From Blastopirellula marina (GTDB lineage Bacteria; Planctomycetota; Planctomycetia; Pirellulales; Pirellulaceae), in the NCBI RefSeq assembly GCF_002967715.1, contig NZ_PUIA01000037.1:402200-466199 (forward strand): a stretch of DNA of 64,000 nt, written 5' to 3'. Each line of letters opens with the position of its first letter. Position 1 is the stretch's first letter. Made by a program: the position numbers and the translations under genes. The notes beneath the pieces are model-generated. The model was given only the letters and a program-made list of their open reading frames with translations, did no database searches and was not told the origin of the DNA. Positions 48,361-58,259 of this stretch are shown here, one piece after another.

Positions 48361-48765
48361 ATGGGTGCTTGGGGGCACGAAATCTTCGACAACGACGCCG
48401 CTTGCGATTGGCTGGATAGCCTGCTCGTGCGCGACGATCTTTCGTCCATCGAGTTAGCGCTCGATAAGGTGAACCAGTCTGCGGACAGCATCGATACGGC
48501 CACCGCCAGTGCGGCGTTGGCGGCTTGTGAAACGCTGGCTCGTTTGCGTGGAAGACCAGGTCTGCACGAGGCCTCGCTCGACCAGCTCAAGCACTGGACA
48601 GACCACCATAACCATCTCGATACCGATCACCTCGTTCCGTTGGCGATGCAGACGCTCGCCCGGATCCAAGCGGATGATTGCCAGCTCAAACAGCAGTGGC
48701 AACAATCCGAAAACTTCGAGAAGTGGGTGGCCACCGTAGAAGATGTTGCGCGTCGAATCGGCTAA
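48361..48765 (+). CDS. DUF4259 family protein
   Basis: The product opens with MGAWGHEIFDNDAACDWLDSL, the DUF4259 signature, which fixes the ATG at 48361 as the start. The 134-aa remainder is helical and charged, without a signal peptide. The function of the family is unknown. It overlaps the convergent peptidase gene by four bases. Confidence 0.85.
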   Translation: MGAWGHEIFDNDAACDWLDSLLVRDDLSSIELALDKVNQSADSIDTATASAALAACETLARLRGRPGLHEASLDQLKHWTDHHNHLDTDHLVPLAMQTLARIQADDCQLKQQWQQSENFEKWVATVEDVARRIG

Positions 48766-49643
48766 CCGGCCAGTTTCTTTACGGCGCTGGCAACCCCTCG
48801 CGTGACCTCGCTCATCGCGTCGTAGTCCAGCGTGTCTGGCGTATCGCTCGGCTGATGATAATTCGCGTTTCGCAGAAAGCTGGTGTCGGTCAGCATGAGC
48901 GCCGGATAACCGGCATCCCAGAACGAACTGTTATCGCTCCGGCGAATCTCTTCGATCTTCTCTGGCAAGCAGATCGAAAACAGTTTCAAGCGAGAAGCCT
49001 TCTTGAACCCGCGCCGAAACGCCCACGAGAGTTGCCACGAACTTAAGTTGCCGATGGCCGCCAGGAAGTTGCCCCGCTTGGGAAACAGCCAGTGCAGAAA
49101 CTTAGGTATCGAACTAGGTACCGACTGCGAGCCAGGATCGTCGCGAAAGTAGCCCACCATCTCCAGGCACAGCATCGCGATCTTCTCGCCCCGCTGACGG
49201 GCCTGTTGGGCATGATGCTGACTCCCCATCGAGCCTAGGCTCATGTAGGGGGATTCTTCACAAGCAAACGCGACAAAGCGAATGGTTCTGCGTGGCGTCA
49301 CTTCCTTCAGCAGCCGACCGACCTCCAGCAATACGGCCACAGCCGAAGCGTTGTCGTCGGCCCCCGGCGTGGTGGCAACGGTATCGTAATGAGCTCCCAA
49401 GACAATCACCTCGTTGGCCGACGTGCCGGGGATCTCCACCACCAGGTTCGTAGCCGGTCCGTCCGAGGACGCGTAAGTCTCTTCACGAACCTCGTAGCCC
49501 ATCTCATTCCACTGGCTGGTCAGATAGCCGATCGTCGCCGAAATCGACTCAGGCCTGGCCAGAATACGAGGGCCAATCTGGCCTGACAGCCGATCGACAT
49601 GCGCGTGAAGTCTTTCGCGGATCGGTGAGTGGTCGAATGTCAT
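48762..49643 (-). CDS. M28-family zinc aminopeptidase
   Basis: The two-zinc site of M28 peptidases is complete: GAHYDTV (His, Asp), GADDNASA (bridging Asp), CEESPYMSLGS (catalytic and ligand Glu), CLEMVGY and a final YHQPSDTPDTLDYD (His). No signal peptide is visible, so it is probably cytoplasmic, unlike many M28 enzymes. The ATG at 49643 (MTFDHSPI) is preferred to one six residues earlier; neither has a clear ribosome site. Confidence 0.9.
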   Translation of the reverse strand: MTFDHSPIRERLHAHVDRLSGQIGPRILARPESISATIGYLTSQWNEMGYEVREETYASSDGPATNLVVEIPGTSANEVIVLGAHYDTVATTPGADDNASAVAVLLEVGRLLKEVTPRRTIRFVAFACEESPYMSLGSMGSQHHAQQARQRGEKIAMLCLEMVGYFRDDPGSQSVPSSIPKFLHWLFPKRGNFLAAIGNLSSWQLSWAFRRGFKKASRLKLFSICLPEKIEEIRRSDNSSFWDAGYPALMLTDTSFLRNANYHQPSDTPDTLDYDAMSEVTRGVASAVKKLAG

Positions 49644-49867
49644 GTTTGCTCGTAAGGCCAATGCGTTCCGTTGGCTTGATTATATGAAAAGCAGGAAATC
49701 GCTTGCCAGTGTTGTTGTGTCGCGGAAAGGGCAATGCCTTCCATCTGAGTGTGCGAGCGTAATCCACTACGGATTTGTAGCGAAGGAGTTTGCAATCCGT
49801 TACGTTGAGTATCTCCGTCCGTACTATGCTTCTCCACCTGACTGCTTCCCCATCCCCGAGGTGAGCT

Positions 49868-51202
49868 ATGCACCGTCTCTTTGCCCTTCCGTTTCGAGCA
49901 TTGTCTCTTGCGACTTCGCTTCTTCTGATCGGGACCTCTTGCGATGCTCAGTCGCCGCAGGAACCGTCGTCCCTTGCTGCGGTAGAGAACGTCGCCTCGT
50001 CGGAGGGTGCCTGGCCCCGTTTCCGTGGGCCGAACGGCATGGGGACCTCGCCAGCCGTTGGTTTGCCGCTGACCTGGAGCGAAGCGGAGAACATTGTTTG
50101 GAAAACAGAACTTCCAGGCTCGGGAGCATCCAGTCCCGTCACCTACGGCGACCATATCTACCTGACCAGCTACACCGGCTACCTGGTTCCCGGTGAATCG
50201 AAAGGAAGCCTGGATAACTTGCAGCGACATGTGCTGGCGTTGGATCGCCGTTCCGGCAAGATTGTTTGGAACAAAACCGTGGCGGCCAAGCTTCCCGAGG
50301 AAGAGAACATTCGCGATCACGGCTACGCCGCCAATACGTGTGTCGCGGATAGCAGCGGCGTGGTGGCGTTTCTCGGTAAGTCAGGCGTGATCGCTTACGA
50401 TCACCAGGGAAACGAAAAATGGCAAGCGGATGTGGGCAGCAAGACCAACGGCTGGGGAACCGCCGCATCTCCGCTGCTGTACGAAAACCTGGTCATTATC
50501 AACGCCAGTATCGAAAGTGAGTCACTCGTCGCACTCGACCGGGAAACAGGCGAACAGCGCTGGCAAGCTGGTGGAATTCGAGAAGCGTGGAACACGCCCA
50601 TCCTGGTTACCGCTGATTCAGGCCGGAAGGAATTGGTCGTCGCGCGGCACGGCGACATCATGGCATTTGATCCCGCCACCGGCGATCCGTTATGGACGTG
50701 TAAGACCGATATCAGCTGGTACATGGTGCCCACTGGCGTCGCGGCCGATGGGGTTGTCTATTTCGTGGGTGGTCGTTCTGGTACGGCTGCGCTTGCGGTT
50801 CGCGCCGGGGGGAGCGGCGACGTTACCGATACGCATCGATTGTGGACCAGCAAAGCAGGCACCAACGTTCCGTCGCCGATCTATCACGAGGGGCATCTCT
50901 ACTACATCGATTACAACGGCAGTATTGCTTACTGTGCCGATGCAAAGACAGGCGAGGTGGTTTACCAGGAACGGCTCGGCCGGTTCGATCAGGTCTACGC
51001 TTCGCCCGTGATGGCTGAGGGGCGGATCTACTACATCGCTCGCAACGGTACCACGTTGGTCGTTGCCGCGAAAACGGAGTTCGAACAACTGGCCCGCAAC
51101 GAGCTTTCCGATGGAACCCGCTTCGACGCCAGTCCCGCGATCGACGGCAATCGGATCCTAATTCGTAGCGGCAAATTCCTTTACTGCATCGGAATTGAGT
51201 AA
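49868..51202 (+). CDS. Exported PQQ-like beta-propeller protein
   Basis: The 444-aa protein has a signal peptide with a possible lipobox (LLLIGTSC, Cys25). WPRFRGPNGMGTSP then marks the planctomycete group of PQQ-like/BamB-like propellers. Repeats such as VLALDRRSGKIVWNK, LVALDRETGEQRWQAG, IMAFDPATGDPLWT and YCADAKTGEVVYQERL mark the blades. No dehydrogenase active-site Asp pair or haem motif is evident, so a structural or binding role is likely. Confidence 0.87.
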   Translation: MHRLFALPFRALSLATSLLLIGTSCDAQSPQEPSSLAAVENVASSEGAWPRFRGPNGMGTSPAVGLPLTWSEAENIVWKTELPGSGASSPVTYGDHIYLTSYTGYLVPGESKGSLDNLQRHVLALDRRSGKIVWNKTVAAKLPEEENIRDHGYAANTCVADSSGVVAFLGKSGVIAYDHQGNEKWQADVGSKTNGWGTAASPLLYENLVIINASIESESLVALDRETGEQRWQAGGIREAWNTPILVTADSGRKELVVARHGDIMAFDPATGDPLWTCKTDISWYMVPTGVAADGVVYFVGGRSGTAALAVRAGGSGDVTDTHRLWTSKAGTNVPSPIYHEGHLYYIDYNGSIAYCADAKTGEVVYQERLGRFDQVYASPVMAEGRIYYIARNGTTLVVAAKTEFEQLARNELSDGTRFDASPAIDGNRILIRSGKFLYCIGIE

Positions 51203-51388
51203 CAACCTTCGTACGTCAACGCGAAGCGTACAGATTCTCAGACGTGCTTCTCTTCACGAAAAATTAACACATAGAACAGGGAAAGATCTTTCTCGATTAG
51301 CTCGGGAAATCAGCAGAGTTTTGTGAAGGTTGGAGTATAATGATGTGAACTTCCAACATGCTGTTTTCTAAGTCAGCGAATCTCTTCC

Positions 51389-51733
51389 ATGAAAGCCATC
51401 GTCCTACAGACTCTCGACGGCACTCAGCATATCGGCTTCATTCTCTGCGCGATTCCGCCGGGTGACATTGAAGGGGATTGCATGTTCTCGATCGTGCCTG
51501 ATAGTGCCGAGCTGCTGGAAGATCCTGAAATCGTGCAGTTGCTGGATCGTCGCGATCAGGGAGAGAGCCAGGTCGAGCTCTCGGAAGATAGTCGCTCGAT
51601 CTTGATTCGATCGCACCGCCTGGAAAATATGTTCGTCCAGTTCGAGTCCGATGGCGCAGGGCACTGGGGTTACGTTCGCTCAGGCGAACGCGTCGCTGTC
51701 GGTCAGGCAACGACCGTCAGTTCGTATCGCTAA
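51389..51733 (+). CDS. Hypothetical protein, 114 aa
   Basis: The small, acidic, soluble protein has no signal peptide or known motif (MKAIVLQTLDGTQHIGFILC, then alternating strand-like and polar segments). A perfect -10 hexamer TATAAT at 51336-51341, without a convincing -35, lies 47 bases upstream of the ATG and supports expression. It ends convergently with a lipoprotein gene, overlapping by four bases. Confidence 0.65.
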   Translation: MKAIVLQTLDGTQHIGFILCAIPPGDIEGDCMFSIVPDSAELLEDPEIVQLLDRRDQGESQVELSEDSRSILIRSHRLENMFVQFESDGAGHWGYVRSGERVAVGQATTVSSYR

Positions 51734-52197
51734 CGCCCCGATTTCAGGTCGATCTGTACCGGCTCCATGTTCGCGGTCACTTCCACTTTCAAGTCGGTGG
51801 TTGCCGGGGACGAATACTTCATCGGCGTCAGAAACTTGACGGCCTGTTCGATGTTGCCCATCACCTGCTCTTCTCCTCCGTCCGTGCCTTCTTCAACCGG
51901 GGCGGCTTCGGCTTTACGACGGGCATCGAGCTTGACGACGGTCACCTTGTATTCGCCCGGAGGAACACCGTCGCCAGCAACGTACGAAGCCAGCGTGAAG
52001 TGACCCTGGGCGTCGGTTTGCCCCGAGCAGGGACGACCCCCTTCGGCCGGAACGAAGCTGATCGCGGCCCCATCCAGCGGCTTGCCATCAAGCGTTACCG
52101 TTCCTTCGACCGGCAGCATTCCACTGCCTGAGCATCCCAGCAAAATGCCCAGGCAAATAGTGATCGACAACATCAGCGCATTAGTTCGCTTGTGCAT
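51730..52197 (-). CDS. Small lipoprotein (unit E)
   Basis: The 155-aa product has a lipobox (LGILLGC, Cys22) and a transthyretin-like domain (VEGTVTLDGKPLDGAAISFVP, DAQGHFTLASYVAGDGVPPG, EYKVTVVKLD). A Glu/Gly-rich insert (APVEEGTDGGEEQVMG) is unique to this copy. It follows the unit E DUF1559 gene by 36 bases, without the intercistronic hairpin of units A-D. Confidence 0.86.
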   Translation of the reverse strand: MHKRTNALMLSITICLGILLGCSGSGMLPVEGTVTLDGKPLDGAAISFVPAEGGRPCSGQTDAQGHFTLASYVAGDGVPPGEYKVTVVKLDARRKAEAAPVEEGTDGGEEQVMGNIEQAVKFLTPMKYSSPATTDLKVEVTANMEPVQIDLKSGR

Positions 52198-52233
52198 GAT
52201 TCTTTAACCGAACGGCAGGAGCTATGAGGTGGG

Positions 52234-53226
52234 TTAGTTCAAGTTGATGGGCTGGCCGTCGTCGCGCTGACCGAGACGCTGGTAGGCGTCGTGGTCGATC
52301 GTTTCAGCGCGAAAGGCCACCGAACCGTCCCCATGCACGAACTGGGCACCGCCAGGGTGCAGCGAACGAAATCCGAACTCGAGATTCCAATTGCACTTCG
52401 CATAGCACGTGTCGCCGCCGGGGGCATCGGCCGGATCGTGGCAGGTGTCGGTGTTGATCGGAATCAACGTATTCACCAGGCCGCTACCGTTATTCGAGTT
52501 CGCCCAGCCATTGCGAGCATGCGTCGAGCAGTCCGAACGAACTTCGCCAAAGTAGATCGTGTTCGAGAGCCCGTCGGTCGTTTCGCTGAACTTGCCGCAG
52601 TATCGATTGCCACCCCGAGTGAACGGGCCGGCTGGATTGTCTTGATTATGCGAGTTGTCGATCTTGAACCCATTGAAGACGGCACCCTGGGCACACGAGC
52701 AACTCGGATTGCCGGTGCTGCCAACGCCGGAAGGGCCGTAGTTGGCCGAGTAGTTATGGGCGGCGTTGTTTGTGCCGGGGATCTTGCCGCCGTGCGTGTC
52801 GCTGGGGCATTGGTACGCTTCGATGATCACCTCGCGGACACGGATGGTGTTTGCAGGGCTATCGGCCCACTGATCGTGAACGTGCGAGCCGCTGGTGAAG
52901 TCGATCTGATCGTGCAGTGCCGATTGTTCGATGAACGGCAACAAACACGTAAACACACCACCGCGAGACGGGTTCGGCGAAGGAGGTGCCGGCGAAGCCC
53001 ACGGCATATCATGGGCCCACAGCCCGCCTGGGGGCAGCGACTGGAACGTATCGTGGTAGTTGTGCAGGGCCAGGCCAAGCTGTTTCAGGTGGTTGCTGCA
53101 CGTCATACGCCGAGCCGCTTCGCGCGCTTGCTGAACGGCCGGCAAAAGGAGGGCAATCAGGACGCCAATAATTGCAATGACGACCAAGAGCTCCACGAGC
53201 GTGAAACCGCGATTCACATTCTTCAT
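52234..53226 (-). CDS. DUF1559 pseudopilin-like protein (unit E)
   Basis: The 330-aa protein begins [21 protein letters not shown], a canonical prepilin signal with Gly before the cut and Glu at +5. [27 protein letters not shown] follows, and HPGGAQFVHGDGSV is the H-X9-DG motif. Many Cys residues in the exposed part (NPSCSCAQG, DTCHD, CYAKCNW) suggest disulfides. The upstream region does not share the promoter, leader or palindrome of units A-D. Confidence 0.93.
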   Translation of the reverse strand: MKNVNRGFTLVELLVVIAIIGVLIALLLPAVQQAREAARRMTCSNHLKQLGLALHNYHDTFQSLPPGGLWAHDMPWASPAPPSPNPSRGGVFTCLLPFIEQSALHDQIDFTSGSHVHDQWADSPANTIRVREVIIEAYQCPSDTHGGKIPGTNNAAHNYSANYGPSGVGSTGNPSCSCAQGAVFNGFKIDNSHNQDNPAGPFTRGGNRYCGKFSETTDGLSNTIYFGEVRSDCSTHARNGWANSNNGSGLVNTLIPINTDTCHDPADAPGGDTCYAKCNWNLEFGFRSLHPGGAQFVHGDGSVAFRAETIDHDAYQRLGQRDDGQPINLN

Positions 53227-53647
53227 GGGGGTTCTCAGGGAAAAAGAACATGGGATGAAAAGAGGAGGCTAAAGTCTAGCGTGTTTATATCCCTTTTTAA
53301 AGTGTTTCTTATGGCATGAAATGTGTCCTTTGCTACACAACGCCGCGGCAATACGAGCTTTTCGCAGATTTGAACTTACGCCTGAAAAGTGCTTGTGGTA
53401 ACATGGTTTCCGTACATGTTGCTAATAGGCTCGATAAAGGCAGTTAAACCGGTGTAGCTATTCTCTCTCAGCGTGAAGTTTGCCCTCCCTGACATGCCCT
53501 GAATGTGGATGATTTTCGCATCACGCCGGCAAAACTCTCTCTCCGTCGCTGAATCACACCGCGCTGTTGCCCTTCTATCCCTACCGGATCTGGCGGAAAC
53601 GCCTTCCCCCGATCCCTACCAAAACAAACGTCTGGAAACACAACGAG
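53227..53647. other. Divergent intergenic region between unit E and the SulP gene
   Basis: No gene is supported in these 421 bases. The minus strand has a TATAAA-like -10 near 53284-53289. On the plus side, an inverted repeat AACATG (53400-53405) and CATGTT (53415-53420) with a 9-base centre could be a regulator site for the transporter. Both are tentative. Confidence 0.35.
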
Positions 53648-55132
53648 ATGCAAAAGCCTGAACCTCTGCGTCAACAATGGTTTGGAAACATTCCCAAAGA
53701 TCTACTAGCAGGGCTGGTCGTGGCCTTGGCTCTGATTCCCGAAGCGATCGCGTTTTCGATTATCGCCGGGGTCGACCCGAAGGTCGGTCTGTACGCTTCG
53801 TTTTGTATCGCCGCGGTCAGTGCGTTTGTCGGCGGTCGGCCGGGGATGATCTCGGCCGCGACCGGGGCGATGGCCCTGGTCATGGTCACGCTGGTGAAAG
53901 AGCACGGCCTGCAGTATCTGCTCGCCGCGACCATTCTGACCGGCATCCTGCAGATCGCCGCTGGCTACTTCAAGCTGGGTGTCTTGATGCGATTTGTTTC
54001 CAAGTCGGTGATCACCGGGTTTGTGAATGCCCTGGCCATCCTGATCTTCATGGCCCAACTGCCGGAACTGATCGGGGTACCGTGGATGGTCTACCCGATG
54101 GTGGCCGCCGGGCTGGCGATCATCTACTTGTTCCCCTACCTGACCAAAGCCGTCCCTTCGCCGCTGATCGCGATCTGCGTGCTGACGGTGGTCTCGATCA
54201 CGTGCGGCTTCCAAATCCGCACCGTGGGGGACATGGGGCAATTGCCCGATAGCCTGCCGGTGTTCCTCTTGCCGGAAATTCCGTGGACGTTGGAAACGCT
54301 GCAGATCATCTTCCCTGTGTCGGTAACCTTGGCCGTGGTGGGTCTTCTGGAATCGCTGATGACCGCGTCGATCGTCGACGAGATGACCGACACTCACAGC
54401 GACAAGAACCAGGAATGCGTCGGCCAAGGGTGCGCCAACATCGTCGCTGGCTTCCTGGGTGGCATGGCCGGCTGTGCGATGATCGGGCAATCGGTCATCA
54501 ACGTAAAGTCGGGCGGGCGTGGCCGTCTGTCGACCCTCTGTGCCGGCGTCTTTCTGTTGATCCTGATTGTCTTCCTGGGGGAGTACGTCTCGATGATTCC
54601 GATGGCCGCGCTTGTCTCGGTGATGATCATGGTTTCGATCGGTACGTTCAAATGGGAATCGCTGAAGAACCTGGTCCTGCATCCCAAAAGCTCCAGCGCC
54701 GTTATGGTCAGCACGGTGGTCGTGGTGGTTGCCACGCATGACCTGGCCCAAGGGGTGCTGGTTGGCGTGCTGATGTCCGGCTTCTTCTTCGCCCACAAGG
54801 TAGGTCAGATTCTCGACGTCGAAGGGGAACTGAGCGAATGCCAAACCGGTAGAACGTACTGCGTGAAAGGACAGATCTTCTTCGCCTCGGCCGATCGCTT
54901 CGTCAATTCGTTCGACTACCAGGAGAAGCTCGACAAGGTCCACATCGACGTCAGCGCCGCCCACTTCTGGGATATCACCGCGGTCGGTGCGCTCGACAAG
55001 GTGATCGTGAAGTACCGCCAGAAAGAGATCGAAGTCGAACTGATCGGCCTGAACGAAGCCAGCGCCCTGATGATCGACCGCTTCGCCGTCCACGATAAGC
55101 CCGACGCCGCCAACCAACTGGCCGGGCACTAA
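53648..55132 (+). CDS. SulP/SLC26-family anion transporter with STAS domain
   Basis: The 494-aa protein has 10-12 hydrophobic helices. It opens with the SulP segment [20 protein letters not shown] and contains [25 protein letters not shown]-terminal STAS domain (about residues 400-490, [22 protein letters not shown]) completes the family layout. It would take up sulfate, bicarbonate or another anion through the inner membrane. The ATG at 53648 gives a normal cytoplasmic N-terminus. A terminator follows. Confidence 0.93.
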   Translation: MQKPEPLRQQWFGNIPKDLLAGLVVALALIPEAIAFSIIAGVDPKVGLYASFCIAAVSAFVGGRPGMISAATGAMALVMVTLVKEHGLQYLLAATILTGILQIAAGYFKLGVLMRFVSKSVITGFVNALAILIFMAQLPELIGVPWMVYPMVAAGLAIIYLFPYLTKAVPSPLIAICVLTVVSITCGFQIRTVGDMGQLPDSLPVFLLPEIPWTLETLQIIFPVSVTLAVVGLLESLMTASIVDEMTDTHSDKNQECVGQGCANIVAGFLGGMAGCAMIGQSVINVKSGGRGRLSTLCAGVFLLILIVFLGEYVSMIPMAALVSVMIMVSIGTFKWESLKNLVLHPKSSSAVMVSTVVVVVATHDLAQGVLVGVLMSGFFFAHKVGQILDVEGELSECQTGRTYCVKGQIFFASADRFVNSFDYQEKLDKVHIDVSAAHFWDITAVGALDKVIVKYRQKEIEVELIGLNEASALMIDRFAVHDKPDAANQLAGH

Positions 55133-55152
55133 TAATCGTTGCCGAGACTTTC

Positions 55153-55200
55153 AGCCCCTGCGCATCGTAAGCTATAGTTCACGATGCACTGGGGCTTTTT
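55153..55200 (+). terminator. Intrinsic terminator after the SulP gene
   Basis: AGCCCC (55153-55158) pairs with GGGGCT (55191-55196), and inside it GCATCGT pairs with ACGATGC. Five T follow. It separates the transporter from the hydrolase 18 bases later. Confidence 0.85.
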
Positions 55201-55217
55201 CGCTTTTGGGGATCGAT

Positions 55218-56378
55218 ATGCAACGTCTTTGGATCTTGGCTGGTAGTTTGCTTGCGCTGTTCAACGCTACGTTGGTTTCTCCTTGCCTGGCCCAGTGGCC
55301 AGCCAATCAGGCTGCCCTGTCCGATCAAGTCCAGCAGCTGCTCAAAGACAATGCCATCCCCGGTGCCGTGGTCCTCATGCGGCAGGGAGACAACCAGTGG
55401 CTGGCCGCGTTTGGGGTGGCCGACCTGCAGACGAAGCAGCCGATGCAGACCGATATGGCGTTTCGTGTCGGCTCGAACACCAAGACAATGACCGGCACCG
55501 TCATTCTTCAGCTTGTGCAAGAAGGCAAACTGAAGCTCGACGACAAGGTCTCGCAGTTCTTTCAGGATGTCCCGCAAGGCGACCAGATCACCATCGCCGA
55601 CCTGCTCGAGATGCGGAGCGGCATCAACACCTACAGCGAACTGAAGTCGTTCAATCGCACGCTCGACCAGCAGCCCGATAAAATCTTCACGCCCGAGCAG
55701 CTGATCAAGCTCGGCACCGAGCAGCCTGCCATGTTCAAGCCAGGCTCTGAGTACTTCTATTCGAACACCAACTACGTGATGCTCGGCGTGCTGATCGAGC
55801 GGCTCACCGGCAAGTCGCTCGAAGAAGCGTTCCAAGAGCGAATCTTCCAGCCGCTGAACATGACCCGTTCGCTTATGCCGGCCGAAGACGACAACAAGCT
55901 GCCCGATCCGTTTGCCCGTGGCTATCTGTTCGGCACCAACGAGAACCCCGAGCTATCGCCGGAAGACCAACAGAAAGCACTCGCTGGCAAGCTGCCGCCG
56001 ACCGATGTCACCAACACGAATCCTTCCTGGGCCTGGGCAGCTGGCGGGGCGATCTCGACTGCCACCGATCTGGCCGCCTATGTCGAAGCCCTGGTCACCG
56101 GTGGCCTACTGGATGACAAGATGCAAGCCAAACGTCTGGCAAGCATTCGCTCGAATAACCCTGCCGCACCCAATGCGACCGGTTACGGCCTGGGTATTGC
56201 GAAGCTGGGACCGATGCTGGGTCACGATGGTTCGCTACCAGGCTACCAGTCGTTCATGGGGCACGATCCCCAAGCAGGGCTCACCCTGATCGTGCTGGCG
56301 AACCTGCAAGAGGTGCCCGAAGGGGAAGGCGCGGCGAATGTTATCGCCAAAGCCCTACTGGGAGTACCGGCCGACTAA
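55218..56378 (+). CDS. Exported serine hydrolase of the class C beta-lactamase/D-alanyl carboxypeptidase family
   Basis: The 386-aa protein has a signal peptide (LAGSLLALFNATLVSPCLAQ) and the penicillin-recognising fold. The catalytic SNTK (GSNTKTMTGTV), the YSN triad element (EYFYSNTNYVMLG) and HDG near the end (LGHDGSLPGYQS) are all present. Family members act as peptidoglycan DD-peptidases, esterases or regulators, and resistance is not implied. The ATG at 55218 gives the best signal peptide. Confidence 0.92.
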   Translation: MQRLWILAGSLLALFNATLVSPCLAQWPANQAALSDQVQQLLKDNAIPGAVVLMRQGDNQWLAAFGVADLQTKQPMQTDMAFRVGSNTKTMTGTVILQLVQEGKLKLDDKVSQFFQDVPQGDQITIADLLEMRSGINTYSELKSFNRTLDQQPDKIFTPEQLIKLGTEQPAMFKPGSEYFYSNTNYVMLGVLIERLTGKSLEEAFQERIFQPLNMTRSLMPAEDDNKLPDPFARGYLFGTNENPELSPEDQQKALAGKLPPTDVTNTNPSWAWAAGGAISTATDLAAYVEALVTGGLLDDKMQAKRLASIRSNNPAAPNATGYGLGIAKLGPMLGHDGSLPGYQSFMGHDPQAGLTLIVLANLQEVPEGEGAANVIAKALLGVPAD

Positions 56379-56430
56379 CGCCGACATTCTGATCGACTCC
56401 CACGGCGACTTCGGTTATCCTCCAGGGGTG

Positions 56431-56455
56431 GGCCACGCATACCACTCGCGTGGCC
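56431..56455. repeat. Palindrome between the hydrolase and the DUF2306-like gene
   Basis: GGCCACGC (56431-56438) and GCGTGGCC (56448-56455) form a perfect stem with a 9-base loop, extendable by GTG/CAC with one bulge. It lies in the 139-base gap. It may be a dispersed repeat or a terminator without a T-run. Confidence 0.4.
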
Positions 56456-56517
56456 ACGCTCGTCTTAAAGCTTATCGGATAACCTCGTCAGGAGGGCGGC
56501 ACCCTGCCGCTGGAATC

Positions 56518-57213
56518 GTGAAGGCGCACGGCTCGTCAGCACGTACTCGAACACTCAAAGCGCTCGCGGCGGCTACCGTCGTGCTGCTGCTGGGCAAGGT
56601 GCTCGTTTCGATCGTCGCCGAGTACGTGAACTATTTCCCGCCGAACTTCGACGCGGTCTTTCTGATAGGGCGGGAAGAGTCGTTCCGCGGCATCTACCCG
56701 CCGGCGTTCTTCGTGCACATCATCACCTCGCCAATCGCCATCCTGCTGGCCGCTTACTTGATGGTCAGCGGTAAACGCAAATCGCACGGCACCTGGCACC
56801 GGCGTCTGGGTAAGGCTCAGCTCTTTCTCGTGCTGGGGCTGGTCGCCCCCAGTGGCTTCATCATGGCGTTCTGGGCCTTCAGTGGGCCTATCGCCGGCGT
56901 CGGTTTCGGCCTGCAAGCGATTGCCACCGCGGTAACGGTCAGCGTTGCGGCCAGGTACGCGATGCAGCGGAACTTCCCCGTCCATCAGCGCTGGGCGACC
57001 CATTGCTTTCTGCTGCTGGTCGCTCCCCTGCTCTTTCGCATTGTGGCTGGCATCTTGATCGTCACCGATATGGAAAGCTTCGCCGCGTATCAAGCCAATG
57101 CCTGGCTTAGCTGGATCGTGCCGATGGCCGCCTACGAACTAGACCGCTGGCGAAAGCGGCGGAAAGCGGAACGCAAGAAGCAACCCCACGACATGCAACT
57201 GCAAGAGGCCTAG
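56518..57213 (+). CDS. DUF2306-like membrane protein
   Basis: From the GTG at 56518, the 232-aa protein has about six helices. AFFVHIITSPIAILLAAYLMV and WHRRLGKAQLFLVLGLVAPSG contain the His residues usual in DUF2306 proteins, and FPVHQRWATHCFLLLVAPLLFR follows. The conserved His/Arg pattern recalls haem-binding membrane proteins, but no function is established. The open frame continues upstream into the hydrolase gene, where it does not look coding. It ends three bases before the DUF1559 array and may be its first gene. Confidence 0.75.
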   Translation: MKAHGSSARTRTLKALAAATVVLLLGKVLVSIVAEYVNYFPPNFDAVFLIGREESFRGIYPPAFFVHIITSPIAILLAAYLMVSGKRKSHGTWHRRLGKAQLFLVLGLVAPSGFIMAFWAFSGPIAGVGFGLQAIATAVTVSVAARYAMQRNFPVHQRWATHCFLLLVAPLLFRIVAGILIVTDMESFAAYQANAWLSWIVPMAAYELDRWRKRRKAERKKQPHDMQLQEA

Positions 57214-57215
57214 TC

Positions 57216-58259
57216 ATGCGCGACCAAACCAAGCGACGCCGCGGCTACTCGCTAAGAATCCTGCTGGTGGTGATCGCGATCATCGCGGCCGTGCTGGCTT
57301 TTCTCCTTCCGCTCTTACAACGCGCTCGCGAAGCTTCCCGGCGGTTGCAGTGTTCCAATAACTTCAAGCAGATCACACTCGCGATGCACAACTATCACGA
57401 CACCTTTGATGTGTTCCCTGCAGCGATGGGCGGTACTGGCGTTGGCGGCAACGAGAACCGGTTGAACGCTTTGGTCGCGTTCATCCCGTTCATAGAGAGC
57501 AATTCGATAACCGATCAGATCCAAGCTGGCTCATTCGGAACACCTCCAGGCGGTCCGGCACCGTGGGATAAGACGTACCCGCCGTGGCAGTATGATGCGG
57601 CTGCCTACCGATGTCCTTCTGCTGTATACGAAGCGAGGGACTACAAGCCAGCAAATTATGCGTTTAGTGTTGGGGACGTCACACGTGATCTTCATCAGTT
57701 GCCGAAACCACGAGGCGCGTTCGCTCCTGGTCTGTTGACAACCTTTGCCGACTTTACAGACGGAAACGCGAACACGATCGCCATGGCCGAAATTGGTACG
57801 GACTACCGACGCCAGGTGCAAGGTCAATACGCGGTCAATCTACCCGAAACCATTCTCGCCGATCCCGGCATCTGCTGGCGGACGGTCGACCGTGGGAAAA
57901 AGTATTACTTGAAAAACGTCCGGCTGCACGATCGGGGGCGCGGTTACAACTGGGCCGACGGTGGTGCCGGGCCAGGCCTGGTCAATACGATCTTGCCCCC
58001 CAATAGCCCCAGCTGCGCAGTCGGCGGGCTGGAAGCGGTCGACGGGGTATACTCGGCCGGAAGTCAGCACCCCGGCGGGTGCAATGTTGCCTTGTGTGAT
58101 GGAAGCGTACGTTTCATTTCGGAAGAGATCGACGCCGGTAATTCGGCGGCAGCACCACCAACCCACGAAGACTACGCCGAACAAACGTTCGCCAGTCCGT
58201 ACGGTGTGTGGGGAGCATTGGGGACCATCGCCGGAGAGGAGCCAATCGGTGACTATTAA
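57216..58259 (+). CDS. DUF1559 protein, array gene 1, altered pilin signal
   Basis: The 347-aa protein has [23 protein letters not shown] in place of [15 protein letters not shown], so Glu+5 is Ile. AREASRRLQCSNNFKQITLAMHNYHDT and QHPGGCNVALCDGSV (H-X9-DG) are kept. The exposed part shares [11 protein letters not shown] and [16 protein letters not shown] with genes 2-4. The ATG lies three bases after the membrane-protein stop. Loss of Glu+5, which in type IV pilins neutralises the N-terminus and aids assembly, suggests a non-assembling or regulatory role. Confidence 0.9.
   Translation: MRDQTKRRRGYSLRILLVVIAIIAAVLAFLLPLLQRAREASRRLQCSNNFKQITLAMHNYHDTFDVFPAAMGGTGVGGNENRLNALVAFIPFIESNSITDQIQAGSFGTPPGGPAPWDKTYPPWQYDAAAYRCPSAVYEARDYKPANYAFSVGDVTRDLHQLPKPRGAFAPGLLTTFADFTDGNANTIAMAEIGTDYRRQVQGQYAVNLPETILADPGICWRTVDRGKKYYLKNVRLHDRGRGYNWADGGAGPGLVNTILPPNSPSCAVGGLEAVDGVYSAGSQHPGGCNVALCDGSVRFISEEIDAGNSAAAPPTHEDYAEQTFASPYGVWGALGTIAGEEPIGDY

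Noticed and set aside
53705..55129. 474-codon open frame antisense to the SulP transporter
   Set aside because: The product is an artificial Asp/His/Arg/Gln-rich sequence. The sense frame has clear SulP and STAS features.
55218..56378. Antibiotic-resistance beta-lactamase
   Set aside because: The S-x-x-K, Y-S-N and H-D-G elements are shared with many housekeeping DD-peptidases and esterases. Nothing nearby suggests a resistance role.
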